Below are positions 11,601 through 23,615 of a stretch of 64,000 nt of DNA, one piece after another. The stretch's first letter is position 1. Each line of letters begins with the position of its first letter. The stretch spans positions 356,128 through 420,127 of the forward strand of contig ONZQ02000005.1 of the NCBI GenBank assembly GCA_900312665.1, read 5' to 3'. The notes below the pieces were generated by a model. It saw only the letters and a list, made by a program, of their open reading frames with translations. It ran no database searches and was not told the origin of the DNA. The translations under genes were made by a program, and so were the position numbers. The DNA is from Cephalotrichum gorgonifer. Lineage: Eukaryota > Ascomycota > Sordariomycetes > Microascales > Microascaceae.

Positions 11601-14600
11601 TGAGCGGGGCCAAGAGAAGAACCGGAATCGTCCGCCATAGAATTATGCGGCCAGAGCTGAGAGGACTTCCCCGTTGATGCATCGTCGCCATAATACCTGC
11701 GAAACATGTTAATTAGATACTGCCAGATAGAAAGAAAGATAGGAAATGTCGGGGAAGGTTATATAAGCTGGAGATCATCGCTTACCGAGGAGTGTTAGGT
11801 ACGTTGAGACGATAATCAGGTACGCGGCAAAGATAAGACCAACATAGATTCCATCTCGTGCAGTGAAGGCAGCGAGTCCGATGATGGCCACGACGAAAGA
11901 GAGCATGAACCCGCCGGATAGCCTTTGAACGTGGAAGTAGACCATGTTATCGTAGGCGTACTACATATGTCGCGACGTGAGTAACACCGAAAAAAAAAAC
12001 AGAAGCTAGGGACAACTGGATGTAAAATCAAGAACTTACATGAGGCATGTAGTAATGTCCTACACTCCCAACCCAGCCGGTGATTCCAGCAGCCAGGAGA
12101 AGAGCGACCAGGACGGCATAGCCCGAAGCAACGACGTGACTAGACTCCATAAAGGCAGTCGTAAAGAGACCCCGGCCGAGGAAAGTCAAGAGCACCACGT
12201 CCATAATTGCAGGGAAACAGAAGATGGAGAGGGCCCCGAAGTTCTGTACACGCTTCTTCCAATGCCCCAGCTTGCCGTCCGTCATCACGGGAGCAGCATA
12301 TGAGCCGGCTGGGAGCTTTCCATCCTGATCGGTGCCGGAGGAAGTAACCCAATACATCGTTAAAACGGACTCGTTCGGCCCCTTAGGAGGGATGGCGGGG
12401 GGAGGGTTGAGATCGAGGTGGTCCTTGTACATCTTGTACACAATCTCGCCCAGGTCGCGCGGTAGAATGCCGAAGTAAATCTCGCACTGAGATCCGAGAA
12501 CCCACAGCTCGCTGAATACGGCGGCCTGGTCGGTCTGGGTTAGGAAGTAGGGGCACCGGTCGGTACTCTCCAGATAAATGTCCTCAAGCGCGGATCGCCT
12601 CAGGGCAATGAAGAACAGAAGGGCAAAGAAGTCGGCGCTGATATCAGCATAGCTCCCATTTTCATTCGATGCAGTCGAATAGACTTGCGCGAGAGCATCG
12701 CTGATGATCGTAAGCGATCTCCTGTCGCCATGGTAGAGCGCGTCAGCGATTAGGGAATCCATCTGCTCGCCGAGTCTAAGTAGATTCTCCAAAAGCGGAA
12801 GCCTCGTCGCGCCAGCCCGCGCAAACGACTCCAGGCGAGTTTGGAGCACGTCTTTGATGTCAACCGAGCCGGCTAGTGTGCTGAGGGAATGCAGGCGCCG
12901 CCACTGCCCATTGGTGGCCTCGTCGATGAGGAGGTGTCGGCAGAACTCTATCATTGGTTTGCGGAAATCATGACTGAATTGTGAGACCCGAAGCTGCTCC
13001 AGGAAGAAGAGCAGCTCCGCATTCGTTGCCCGCTCCAGCGACGTCGTGATGCTAGACGGCATCCTAAGTGCGGGATTCTCCTCACAGTCTCTTTCGAGTT
13101 TCATCTCCAAGGCGTAGCGCTCGGCCCGGTTTACACCGTGGTGCGCGAGCCAGGTATGCAGAATGGTTGTCGCATCGTTGGGGGCCTTCAGCGATATGAA
13201 AATGTCGACAAGATCAGCGTCAGCGCCCCTGCGAGCCCGGGCTCGAGACACACCCCAGAAATACCCGTCGCCGGATGGAGTTCCGAAGCCGCTATCCAGA
13301 CCCTTATATACATTGATGCGGAGTTGCGACAAACCTTCCACGAGAGAGTCGACAAGGTGATTTCGCTTGGAGCCCTGCTGCTGGACTAGCCCGCCAAGCT
13401 GCTGGATGATGCGATGGATTTCGTTCCCCTTGACGGGTTGCAAAAGTCGGAGGGTCTTGAGGTGCACCTGCTCATCCACTACGGCAGCATAGTCGAGCTT
13501 TGAGGGAGAAGAGGTGAGCGGGTAGCACCCATGCAGCGACAGCTCCTCCATCGCGCTCGTCATCGTCCAGATGTTCGTCCGGCGGGGCGCGAGGTCGACA
13601 TAACTGGGCGGGAATATGCGAGGCGGCTTTTCGGACGCGATGGCCGCGAGACCCGGGGTCAACTCTGCTGAGCCCAGAAGCTCGTCGATCTGGGGGAAGA
13701 CTTCAGCAAGCTCAGTGGTGGGCAATGCCAGCACATTGGTCACCGTTTCGTTGACAGCAACTGGCATCTCTTCAAGACACCAAGCCGAGTGTATATCGGT
13801 CGTCTCGGGGCGTCGCAGTTGCTCGAAGCCACCGATGGTCGCCCAAGGCGCCGGCGGACTGGGCTCGCCGGCGCAAATCGCACGCGCGGAGCGGTGCGAG
13901 AACACGGCGCCGAAGTGCTTTGCTACCTTCTCCGCCCGCTTGACCACGGCAGCCGACGGCCTCTCATCCCAAAGGTCCAAGAACCCGAAGAAAAATCCAG
14001 GTCGCCGTTCACGTTCCTTGGCGCACTTCGTGACGACCGTCCTCATGGGGTGCGCGCTGAAGTAGTCTCGGCGAAGCCCGGTCGGGAGGATAAGGGCACT
14101 CTCGAGAATAACCCCCATGATGTTGCCAAAGGGTATCGTCTTCAATTGGGGGAAGTTAAAGGCAGATATGAGTACCACAGGGACATTGAGTCGCAGAAGC
14201 TCGCGCGTAAGCTGGTCTACAATCTGTGGGACGGACGTCTTTGAAATCCTGAGCGCGAGACAGGAAGCCCCAGAGTCGAGATGGATCGTGGCCAGATGAA
14301 GTGCACCTGAAGCCACTGACTTTTCGGATGATTTCGGCGGAAAGATGCTGTCGAGATTCACCAGGGGCATTACGGAACGGTTGTCGCCCCTGGCCTTCGT
14401 GTGGTTTCTCCACGCCGCAGAGTCGCTTCGGTTGCCGCCCGTCCATTCTATGAGAGCAAGATCATGTACCTTGATAGCATCGCGAACCTCATCGTCACTC
14501 TTAGTGAGACAAAAGGAGGTGATCGACTTAGGCAGCGGATCATTCAATGGCAGACCGGGTAAGTCTTCACCCTTATCGCCGGGTTTATTCAACGGGCTAA

Positions 14601-14917
14601 ATTGGTCTCAGGTTAGCACATCAGCCGGGGATAGAGCGAGAGAGAGAGAGATGGGGAGAGAGCCAAGTGAGATGTGCGACATACGTTGGCTGGGCTTTTG
14701 GACGCGAAAACAAGAGATTTAAGATTCTCTCTATTGCCCAGGCGAGAATGGGCAGGAAGAGTCCCGCGGCGGCAACGCCGACGAGGAGGATCTGATACCA
14801 GTACTTGAACCTGCGGTCGGCTCCAACGATCTCGTTGCAGTAGATATCGAAGCCCGAGGTGCTGCAGTTCGTCAGAGCAGGGTCGCCTTCGGCCGGGGGT
14901 TGAAAGAATGAGGCCAT
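5607..14917 (-). CDS. gtb3: Giant multispanning GT4 glycosyltransferase, galactosaminogalactan synthase
   Basis: Predicted to polymerise Gal and GalNAc into galactosaminogalactan at the plasma membrane. Eight exons join in frame: 14917-14685, 14596-12040, 11960-11786, 11696-11080, 11013-10751, 10699-10519, 10396-9747 and 9657-5607. The product is 2,908 residues. Residues 45-70 form a membrane segment (YQILLVGVAAAGLFLPILAW). About 800 largely soluble residues follow, then a block of membrane helices at roughly 865-1430 and another near 1755-1790. The C-terminal GT4/PelF-like domain spans about 2430-2720, with WDHAILWRE, VNGISNMESF, and the EX7E donor-site motif in SEGLPLAIGEA near 2647-2655. 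Disordered Ser/Lys-rich sequence ends the protein. The start is ATG 14917. The assignment rests on the GT4 domain, the great size, and the four other GAG genes alongside. The membrane part could also serve in export; that is inference. Confidence 0.85.
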
Positions 14918-17900
14918 GTTCAATGATCTGGTCCCCTAGGCCAACCTAGAAAGGCTCGGTAGGATGTTGAACGCGCCGCGTGAGGGGAGGGGAGCGAAGT
15001 GACCGATGGCGTTATAACATTATAACATGTTTTAAGGTTGGTTTCATAAGAAAAGAAGAGAAGCAAAGACTACACAGGACTGGAAAAGGGCCGTGGTTAT
15101 ACCAGCCAAGGACGAGGAGACTGGCGTGATGAGGACAGAAGAACAGCACCGACGAGGCCGAGATGAAGGTTGAGGTATGAGAGGAAGATGCAAGCGGACG
15201 ACAAAGATATGATTCACGCCAGTACAACAGGACACAACCGAGTAAAGACTTGGTGGAGATCGGAGCCAAAAGGCTATTTGGATAGGGACTTTGGTTACAA
15301 ATAAGTTCCTGCCGGCTGATGGAGGGCTGGAAAAATGCTGATACACCAAGCTAGCTTCCTCGAGGGCCGGGATCTGGAGGGCAAACGTGATATCGCCCAG
15401 AATTCAATAATACGGCGGCCACCACAAAACGGTAGCACAAAGACTCGACCTGCACTGGGCGATACCCCTGTCATGGAAACCACGTTCGTGGGGTGTGGGG
15501 GGGTGTGGAGGGGTGTGGAAAGTGGAAAAGGGGAGGGGTGTGGAGGGGTGGGGAAGCTCCTTCCTTCCCTGTGCCTTGGGCATTGCAGATACATACTTTG
15601 GGGGAGGAAGGGGGTGGCTACTTACACTGCTGGGCCTACCGGGGTACGTCCCATGGACAACACTCGCACTTCTGGATACAGAATTCAATATGTGGAGCCC
15701 GAAGCAGAGGAGCTTTACGGACCAGTAAAGGCGTAGACGGAGTTGTTCCGCAGATTAGCGCGGATGAAATGGGTTGACGTGGGGCGCTTATACCTGCCTG
15801 CTGCATTACTCACAATCATGAGCAGCAGGAGATGCTCTCAGGTTCGTTCGGCTGGAAGGAAGGAGCCATAGCGAATGTAGCTCGCATGGTACTATTGGAA
15901 ACCACAGCTGTGAGTGTACTCCTATCTCTCTTTCGTTCGCTATGTAAGTCGGAAAGTGGAGGTGCAAGTTATTGCCTGGGGGCCCGCCAGCTAATCTATT
16001 GCCCCGGGGCACTTCAGGTTGAAGGGGATGTCGAAAAGGACAAGCGGGGCTCGTGGGCAGCTGGGTTGAGCAGTAGGAGTGAGCAGACGTGTACTCTGTA
16101 TATATTTCGATATACATGTGAGGAGTCGGGTGGGTGGGTGTGCGGCGTGCGCAAAATTGACACACAGCCTCGAACCTCCCGAGATAAATTAGGAGGGGAT
16201 AAAACCGTCGTATGTAGGTAGGTACTACTTGTACACGTACTCCAAGGTGTCGGACCAAGACGGCAGACCGCCCCGCATCCCGCATGGTGGCCAAAACTCT
16301 GCATGGCCGGTCCTGTTCACACAAGAAAGCGGGCTTTAGCGGAATGTTAGGCTGAGCCAGAAGGGGGCTTTGGGCTGGGGAGGGAGCCGCCGAACAAGTT
16401 CCCCCACAATGGAAGGACGTGTTTCCGATTTGCTGTGGGCGCGATGGAATGCTTTGTCCATGGAAGTTCATACCTGGTTTTCGGGCAGGAGAAGTTGGAA
16501 AGGACACTCCACTAATACTCGTATTACCTAACAAGCTGCATATCCATCCGCCATATTCCGACCACCTGCCTTTTGCCTGGGCCGTTTCGTCTTGCCCTTG
16601 GATGGTATTCATAGTGGTGCGACAAAGAAACCATCAGAGCCGAGACAGCCAAGACACATTCTAACTGGCAATGCATGACAAGTTTCGTATTATGGAGAAT
16701 GGAAATGAAGAATCATGGATACGAGTGCTCCGGCTGAAGTGGGGATCTACGAAGACTCCTCCCCCACCTGGAAGAAGCCCAACAGCATGAGGCACTAGCC
16801 AGAGGGGCTATTCTTTACTCCCGTCCCCTCTCCCCCCCTTTCCCCCTTTCCCTCTCTTCAACCTAGATGGAGATATTTTTTGATAATCAGTCTTCCTGAC
16901 TTGTTTCTTCTTTTCTTCTCGTGAGTGAACAGGTTCTATTCGGCCCTGCCTTTGGCGACCCGTCGCCACCTTCTCCACCACCATCACGTTCCATCGTTCT
17001 TTCCCTGAAATTGTTGTAAATTACATTCACCCGCCCTGCGGTATGAAGCGGGGAGGAGCGATTCAGCCGCCTCGCTTGATCGCCCTTGCCCTCCACTCTC
17101 GTGCATTTTCATATACGATCTTACACCATGCCGCACCCTTCCCCGCATGAAGTAGATATCCTGTAGAGAAGGCAGGTGCAAGCATGCCATTCCGTATTCT
17201 TCGAAAACGGAAGGGCTCAAATTTTGGCGTTTCAGATGCAAGGACTTTAGAGTGGGCAACGGGACACAAAGAAAGAAATCCTTCATACATACTCGTAAAT
17301 ACAACCACACCAAAACCTCTGCTGCCTCTCCCTAGGTGTTCCTAATCAACAATCAACCGTTTGGTCTTCCCGTTTTGTCGCCTATTGTCCACTCCCCCTG
17401 CTGTGTATCTCCGCCACAAAGTGGCGGCACGTGATGGAGGAGGACGACATGGAGCGACCCTTTCGAATGCTTCCACCCGAGATGTGGCGGAAGATGGAGT
17501 AGACGCCCCAAGACGGGCCCGACCGAGCGGAACGGCGGTGTAGGCGATCCGCCAACAGAGAAAACCAGGGACGGACTTTCACGGACATACAACAGACAAG
17601 AATAGAAATGACTGAGCCAAGTACGGCAGACTTTGTCGCCTAAGAGGCCAAGCCTCATGCCGAGACCGACAAGAGATGTTTGCGTATTAGTCGCCGCGCC
17701 TGCTTACCGCTACACACTCAAATTTATCACCGTTCGGGGGTTTGAACGCCGAACACGAAGTCTGGAGGGCTACAGGAGATGTCGCTTTCCGTCTCCTCCA
17801 TCGTACATACCCCATCGTTTACTACGGCGGTATCTACTCGGAAGGCCCGAACGATCTATTTACAGAACAGCCGCTGTGGAAGCCGAGACGCACGCTTAGC

Positions 17901-20117
17901 TGCGACCCTCCCTCCCACTATCGACGACCTGGAGGACAAATTGCGGTCCCAACCGCGCCATCACGAGGTCCAGTTACGGGTGATCGCATGAACTATGTCG
18001 AAAGCTTTGGACGTCAACAGAAAGTTACCGTCTGTCTTGGGTCCCCCAGAGATATCTTGGTTGGCCGTCACCGATTACACAAAATCCAGGCTATTATTAT
18101 CACACGAGCTCCATGGTAACATAACATGACACGAGCTCCGAAGACGGTACCGTGAGACTGGACTGTTACCAATATGGCTGAATGCAACTAGGTAACACTG
18201 GAGTCGATCTATGGCGCAGAGAAACATGTTCCAAACTTCTGCCAGGGGTCACCGTCCCATTTCCACCCTCACGCTCCACCTTCACGCGCCCTACAGCTGA
18301 AGGGCGGTAAGATGGAAACCATGTCGGCCTCCATACACTGCGGGGGACGGCCGTCATTTTCTTAGTGTGAAGGTACCAAGGCTTCCGCCCTTTGGCTTTG
18401 GCTCACCGCCACCAGTGCCATCAAGCCCTCCCAAAAGCAAATGAAGATCGGTGGCGCTCCTTACCGGCCACAACTACCAACCACAAGTTTTAGGCGCCTG
18501 CTCGTATACCAGGAGCTGAAACCGCGTCACGAAATACGTTCAGGGGAGAGATGTCAACCATCTCAGACCCGGGCTGGGAGGCGCTTCGCTTCAGTATACC
18601 ACCTGAGACCAACAGGATCGGCTATGTGGCAGGCAGGCTCAAATGTCGTGATAGAAAACGACGCATCCGGGTCCCGCAATATGCCATCCGGGGGCGTGTC
18701 TTATTATTCGGCCTCCGTCCGTCCGGATTTAGGTAACGACGGCCTTGCCACCAAGCCAAGCCCGTGATAACCGGGGAACGAAAGGTGTGATTTCCAGCTA
18801 GCTGTTTCCATCGGGCAGATCGGGGCCAAGACTCAAGACGCAAGACGCAAGAATAGCACTGCCAAGAGGGGGGATGGTCGCACTTAATAACACAGCGCCG
18901 TCGGATGCAAGCACTACTCGGTCGAATTGAACAGGTCAAACCGGGGTCGTCCAACCGAGAAAGGTCTATTTTCGGCGGCAGTGTTATTACATCCCACACC
19001 TAACAGTTCTTTTTTATTTTTGACCTGGGGCTTTCTTCTTTTTTGGGGGCGGAGGGTCGGCGGCGGGTATGCGTGACATCGCAACGCACCGACCCGCCAG
19101 GATTTCAGGTCTGTCCCGCCAATGTCAGGTCGTTTCAAGCTTTCGTATTCACTCAGGTGCGGCATTCTTTCTCTCCTGTGTCCGCCCAAACAAACAGAAA
19201 AAACCTCGTCGTGGGGGGAGGTACAGCTGGTGCTTGCAAGCGCCCGTCGCTGGGGTTTAAGTGTGCAGATTGATGGTTGTGTAAGTCATCGGTGGCCCAG
19301 CGAGAGGTCAGCCGAGACGCTTCCTGCCTGACGCCACACAGCAATCACCCACTCTAAAACAGAAGGTCCAGGGTCTTTTCAGGTGGCTTCTGGCTGAGAA
19401 GAAAAAACCATTATGCAAACTCTGCATTGAGTCATGCACGCATGTTTTCCCCCTTCGCATTCGCATGTGCCGCTCGCGCGCGGGTCCTGGGGAACCGAGA
19501 TATAGGCAGTGGTGAGGTTCCCACATATTGCTTTTTCCTCTCATTTTTCTTCTCCTCGTTATAAGCTGCCTCTCGGAGGCAGGCGCCTTCTTGGCGCCTC
19601 TGCCACGCCCGAAACAGGTGGTGGCCCTTCAGCCAATTCTTTTTTTCTCCGTCTTACAGGACATACCCACACCCCCCGGGTGTGCCTCTTCCGGGAGGGG
19701 AAAGGGGGGTGGTCCCTGGCGGGCCCGCCCCACCATGAACTACCTCCGTAAACTTTACGGAATGCCACGTCTGGGCAAAGCTTGAATGGAGACAAGACTC
19801 CGCTCCTCAAACCACATGCGCCGCCAAGGAACCAGGCAAACATCGCCTTTCCATACTCGTACTGTACCTATTATATACCGTCCTCACTCCTCCGTCACCA
19901 AATACGAACGCTGATCCCAAAGTGGAGTTTGGTCCTTCTTTTTCGGTGCTCCTTCCACTTCCCGAGTCATGGTCGCCATCGACGGATGGATGGTGTTAGT
20001 TCACCACTTGCACAACAGCTCCCGGCCACGGGTTTGTATACGGACAGGCAAGCGCTCCAATCCTTGAGCTGGTTGGGACACGTCCTCTTTCGTTAAGGCT
20101 TGAGCGATTCAATATTG

Positions 20118-20133
20118 CCCCCCCCCCCCCCCC
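20118..20133. repeat. C16 homopolymer
   Basis: A run of 16 C in the gtb3-uge3 spacer, followed by further C and T blocks. Confidence 0.9.
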
Positions 20134-20716
20134 TTTCCCCCCTTTTCTCCTTAGGCCCGTGCGTGTAACTGAGCCACTGAACCCGTGGTTCCTTTCACTT
20201 CTTGGTCAAGGCTTGCATATAATATTCTTTTCTATGTTCGGTTTTTTCCCTCCGACGCCTCCGAAGCAACATTGATTCCATATTCGTCACCCCGCAAGGA
20301 CATGCCTGCCCTACCGGTCCCCTGACCACACCCGCATTCGGGCAAACATCTAATATTCCCTCCCCGTCACGCCACATGCACTCCTCAAGGCTGATAACCT
20401 GTGTATGCCCTGTCTTTGTCAAGGGTTCCTCACCGAAAGGCGTTAAAGGGGGGGGCTCAACTAGCACCATTGGAACCGGTGCTCCTGCCTTTCCATAGTC
20501 TGTCAGCGCATTTCTTTTCCAATATCGCTTCCAATATTCGCCATGCATACTGGTGCTTGTACAATAACCGCAACACGTCGCTCACTTCATTTTAACCTCC
20601 GACCGGGATCTTGGCAGGTAGCCATACGGAGAATTCAGGGCGCTATGTGCAACTGTCTCGGTCCCCCTTCCAAGCCTGAATTGGCAATGCCAGCGAGTCG
20701 AACTACTTCCACGGCA

Positions 20717-20732
20717 CCCCCCCCCCCCCCCC
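20717..20732. repeat. C16 homopolymer
   Basis: A second run of 16 C about 600 bp downstream of the first, in the same spacer. Confidence 0.9.
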
Positions 20733-21992
20733 GGTCCCTTTTTCTTGGGCCCCTGGACCCTCTAGTCCGTTTTCCCTCTCTTCTCTCAGTCCGGTGAGAC
20801 CCTACTACTCCTTGCTATAGGTAGGAAACAAAGTCCAATTTTCTGCGGTCAGCCCTGCCACCCCATCAATACTACCACGATGTTTTACTTGCATCCCTCG
20901 CCCACCCCTGCCCCACCCCTAGCAGTGACATGCCCAAAGCTAGTCAATAATACGAGCTTGACTGCGCAATTTCTGAGCGGAATCATGAAACGCTAGAGAG
21001 GATAGTACGAGTGTCTTCCCCCACCAAGAATAGCTACGTCGCAACCGCCGAGGGGCTGGGTGGCTGTAAGACGTCCTTGGGCGTACATACGGGCAGGTCC
21101 TGCCTGGCCTCAGGTGAGGTCTACCACCGTCAAGGGGCGGCGGCTGTATATTCTCTCCGGATGAACCACACTTACACCCCACCCCCCCTTCCTTTCCTTC
21201 CCGTCCCCTTTTGTAAGGGGAACCACCCCACCCCCCCTCTCATCTATGTCCCGTTATATGCTTTCCCCACGTTTTCCCTTCGGTAGCAAAGAGAAACAGG
21301 ATCTCTTCTCGGTCGGCCATAGTGTACGAGTACAGGAGTCTGGGTGAATTGCCGCCCTTCTGGAATGAGCTTGGATCTGGGTTCTCTCGATACGTTGCTT
21401 GCTGCTCATTACCGGCCCGTCTGCGTAAGAGCCAAGCCCGGCGAGGACAATATTGAACGGGTAAAAACGTAGCCCACACATATACCGTTGGAGAAGAAGA
21501 AAGGAAAGAAAGAGGGGGGGGGCTCTCGACGTCCACCGGAGGAGGCTGGCCCCACGACCGGAACCTGACCTGTTTCGTCTGCTTTCTCCTTCCTCCGCCC
21601 GAACCTCTCCACGCCTGACTCGTTTCTTGCTGCTCTCGAAGGGAGTCCCGAAGTCAAGAAAACCTGGAAAGCTCACAGCACTCACACCCTTCCACCTAAC
21701 CACCCTACCCTACCCTACCTCGCCAAGGTACGAGTAGTGAGATCTAATCTACATCCGTTCGTTCCCCCTTCAGATCTGAGCATAATTTTCCACATCCCGT
21801 TCCATCCCAACTGCCTGCCTACCTGCCCGCTTCACCGCCGGCCCCACCCCATCTCAGCTCTGCATCTCTTTGTGTGTGATTTTTTTCGGGCTCTGCCATA
21901 TCCGCATTTGTGGGTCAGGAGCTACATCAGAAATTGACTCTCTGACTCTCCTTCTCCCACTCCTGCCTGGTGCTTTTGCAAACGGGGGGCCA

Positions 21993-23615
21993 ATGGATAT
22001 ACACACGCAGGCGAGGCCACATACGTTGTCGAGGATAAACGCTTTCTCCTCGGCAGATGACCCCCCGGCCACGTCGTCGACCCACAACCTCGCTGGCATA
22101 GAAGGATTCTCCTCTTCTTCCTCGTCCTCCTCCACCCCGGCGGCCTCCCCATCCTCTGAGCCGGATTCCTTTATAAAGACGGCGGACGTCTCACCACTCA
22201 TCCACCCCCGGGATCCCCAAAGCGACCACGACCAACTGGACATGATGGACTCTTACCGAGAATCCCAGGCTTCCTCCTCTACGTCTACCCTCTCCCTCGG
22301 CTCAGACTCACCCGCGACCACGCCGGGCTCTGGGTCTGAGAATGGGGACCACAGGGGGGGACTGGCCGATATGGCCGACCTCCACCTCGACGCCGAAGCC
22401 CACTCGCCCTTCTCACAGCGATACATATTAGTCGTTGGTGGGCTCGGGTTCATCGGGTCTCACACGTCCCTCGAGCTCCTGAAGAATGGCTACAATGTCA
22501 TCATGGTGGACAATCTCAGCAACAGCTACCCCGGAGTCCTCACGGCCATCAAGCACCTGGCCGCGAAGGAGTGCCAGCGGAGGGGACGGGTCATGCCGGC
22601 GGTGCGCTTTCATGACATCGACTACCAGAGCCCGGCCATGCAGTTCCTACTAGACAGCTACTCCGAGCCCGTCTCTCCTCCGCGAGCAGCAGCAGGGCCG
22701 AACGGCGAGGCTGAGGCTGAGGGCCGCCAACGAGTGACGTATCGCTCCCAGATCGCGGGAGTTATACACTTCGCGGCCTTCAAGTCGGTGGTCGAGTCCA
22801 TCAGCAACCCGCTGGACTACTACGACAACAACGTGTGCGGGCTTGTGCAGCTCCTCCGCCAGCTGTCCAAGTACAACATCCGCAACTTTGTCTTCTCGTC
22901 GTCAGCGACGGTCTACGGTAGCAAGGCCACAGTTGGCAAGCTCCTGCGCGAGGAGGACATCATCCACCACGAGGAGTCGACCACGGACGAGCGTGGCAAC
23001 GAGGTCAAGGTAGAGCCTACCATGGTCGGGCTCACCTGCCCGTACGCGCGTACCAAGTATTTTGCCGAGGCGATCTTGGCCGATGTCGCGGCATCCGACC
23101 CGAAATGGCGAATCGTGTCCCTCCGGTACTTCAACCCCATCGGGTGCGACCCGTCGGGCCTGATTGGCGAGTCGCCAAGGAACACCCCGACCAATCTATT
23201 CCCGGTGATCGCCCAGGTGCTCACTGGCCAGCGTGCCCAGCTCGACGTATTCGGCCGCGACTGGGACACGGCAGACGGCACCCCCGTCAGGGACTTTATC
23301 CATGTGAGCGATATCGCCCGCGGACACATCGCCGCCCTCGACGGCGCGCCGTGCGACGCGCCCTTCCGCACCTACAACCTGGGGTCGGGCACGGGCACCA
23401 CCGTGCATGAGGCCGTCAAGAGCCTCGAGCAGGCGTCCGGGAAGGCGATCGGCATCAACTGGGCGGGGCGGAGGCCCGGCGACGTCGGCTTCTGCGTGGC
23501 GTCGAATGAGAGGGCCCGGGCGGAGCTGGGCTGGACGCCGCGCGAGAGCATAGCCAAGTGCGCGAGGGACCTCTGGAACTACGTGCGTAAACAGGACACG
23601 AAGAACTACTCGTAA
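21993..23615 (+). CDS. uge3: UDP-glucose/UDP-N-acetylglucosamine 4-epimerase
   Basis: Interconverts UDP-Glc/UDP-Gal and probably UDP-GlcNAc/UDP-GalNAc, supplying both sugars for galactosaminogalactan. It is a single exon of 540 residues from ATG 21993. An extended SDR fold begins near residue 145 with the NAD-binding VVGGLGFIGSHTS. It continues with SSSATVYG and the catalytic Tyr-Lys pair in YARTK, and ends with a typical VRDFIHVSDIARGHI segment. The first 144 residues are Ser-rich and look disordered, an extension beyond the usual GalE core; a later ATG at 22242 is a possible alternative start. A Cys (codon 23493, in GFCVASNE) aligns with human GALE Cys307, the gatekeeper that admits N-acetylated substrates. 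A fungal insertion of about 30 residues sits near 22660-22740. The gene is divergent from gtb3. Confidence 0.9.
   Translation: MDIHTQARPHTLSRINAFSSADDPPATSSTHNLAGIEGFSSSSSSSSTPAASPSSEPDSFIKTADVSPLIHPRDPQSDHDQLDMMDSYRESQASSSTSTLSLGSDSPATTPGSGSENGDHRGGLADMADLHLDAEAHSPFSQRYILVVGGLGFIGSHTSLELLKNGYNVIMVDNLSNSYPGVLTAIKHLAAKECQRRGRVMPAVRFHDIDYQSPAMQFLLDSYSEPVSPPRAAAGPNGEAEAEGRQRVTYRSQIAGVIHFAAFKSVVESISNPLDYYDNNVCGLVQLLRQLSKYNIRNFVFSSSATVYGSKATVGKLLREEDIIHHEESTTDERGNEVKVEPTMVGLTCPYARTKYFAEAILADVAASDPKWRIVSLRYFNPIGCDPSGLIGESPRNTPTNLFPVIAQVLTGQRAQLDVFGRDWDTADGTPVRDFIHVSDIARGHIAALDGAPCDAPFRTYNLGSGTGTTVHEAVKSLEQASGKAIGINWAGRRPGDVGFCVASNERARAELGWTPRESIAKCARDLWNYVRKQDTKNYS

Larger units (their letters stand above)
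14918..21992. promoter_or_regulatory. 7-kb divergent spacer between gtb3 and uge3
   Basis: No convincing gene is found in this long stretch. It should hold both promoters. Visible structure: clustered GGGGTGTGG repeats at about 15489-15555, two 16-base C runs (20118-20133 and 20717-20732), and TACGAGTA-type words at 19854, 21325 and 21729. Pyrimidine-rich sequence precedes uge3. Several open frames exist, the longest 268 codons on the minus strand at 15806-16612, but none has the C-ending codon bias of the real genes here. Confidence 0.5.

Noticed and set aside
15806..16612. 268-codon ATG frame on the minus strand
   Set aside because: Third positions are not C-biased as in all real genes here, composition is odd (Pro, Cys, His rich), and no motif, splice neighbour or conserved segment is visible. 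RNA evidence could still revive it.
21870..21992. Longer uge3 reading frame beginning at TTG
   Set aside because: TTG is not a usual fungal start, and the extra 41 residues match nothing; the first ATG is at 21993.
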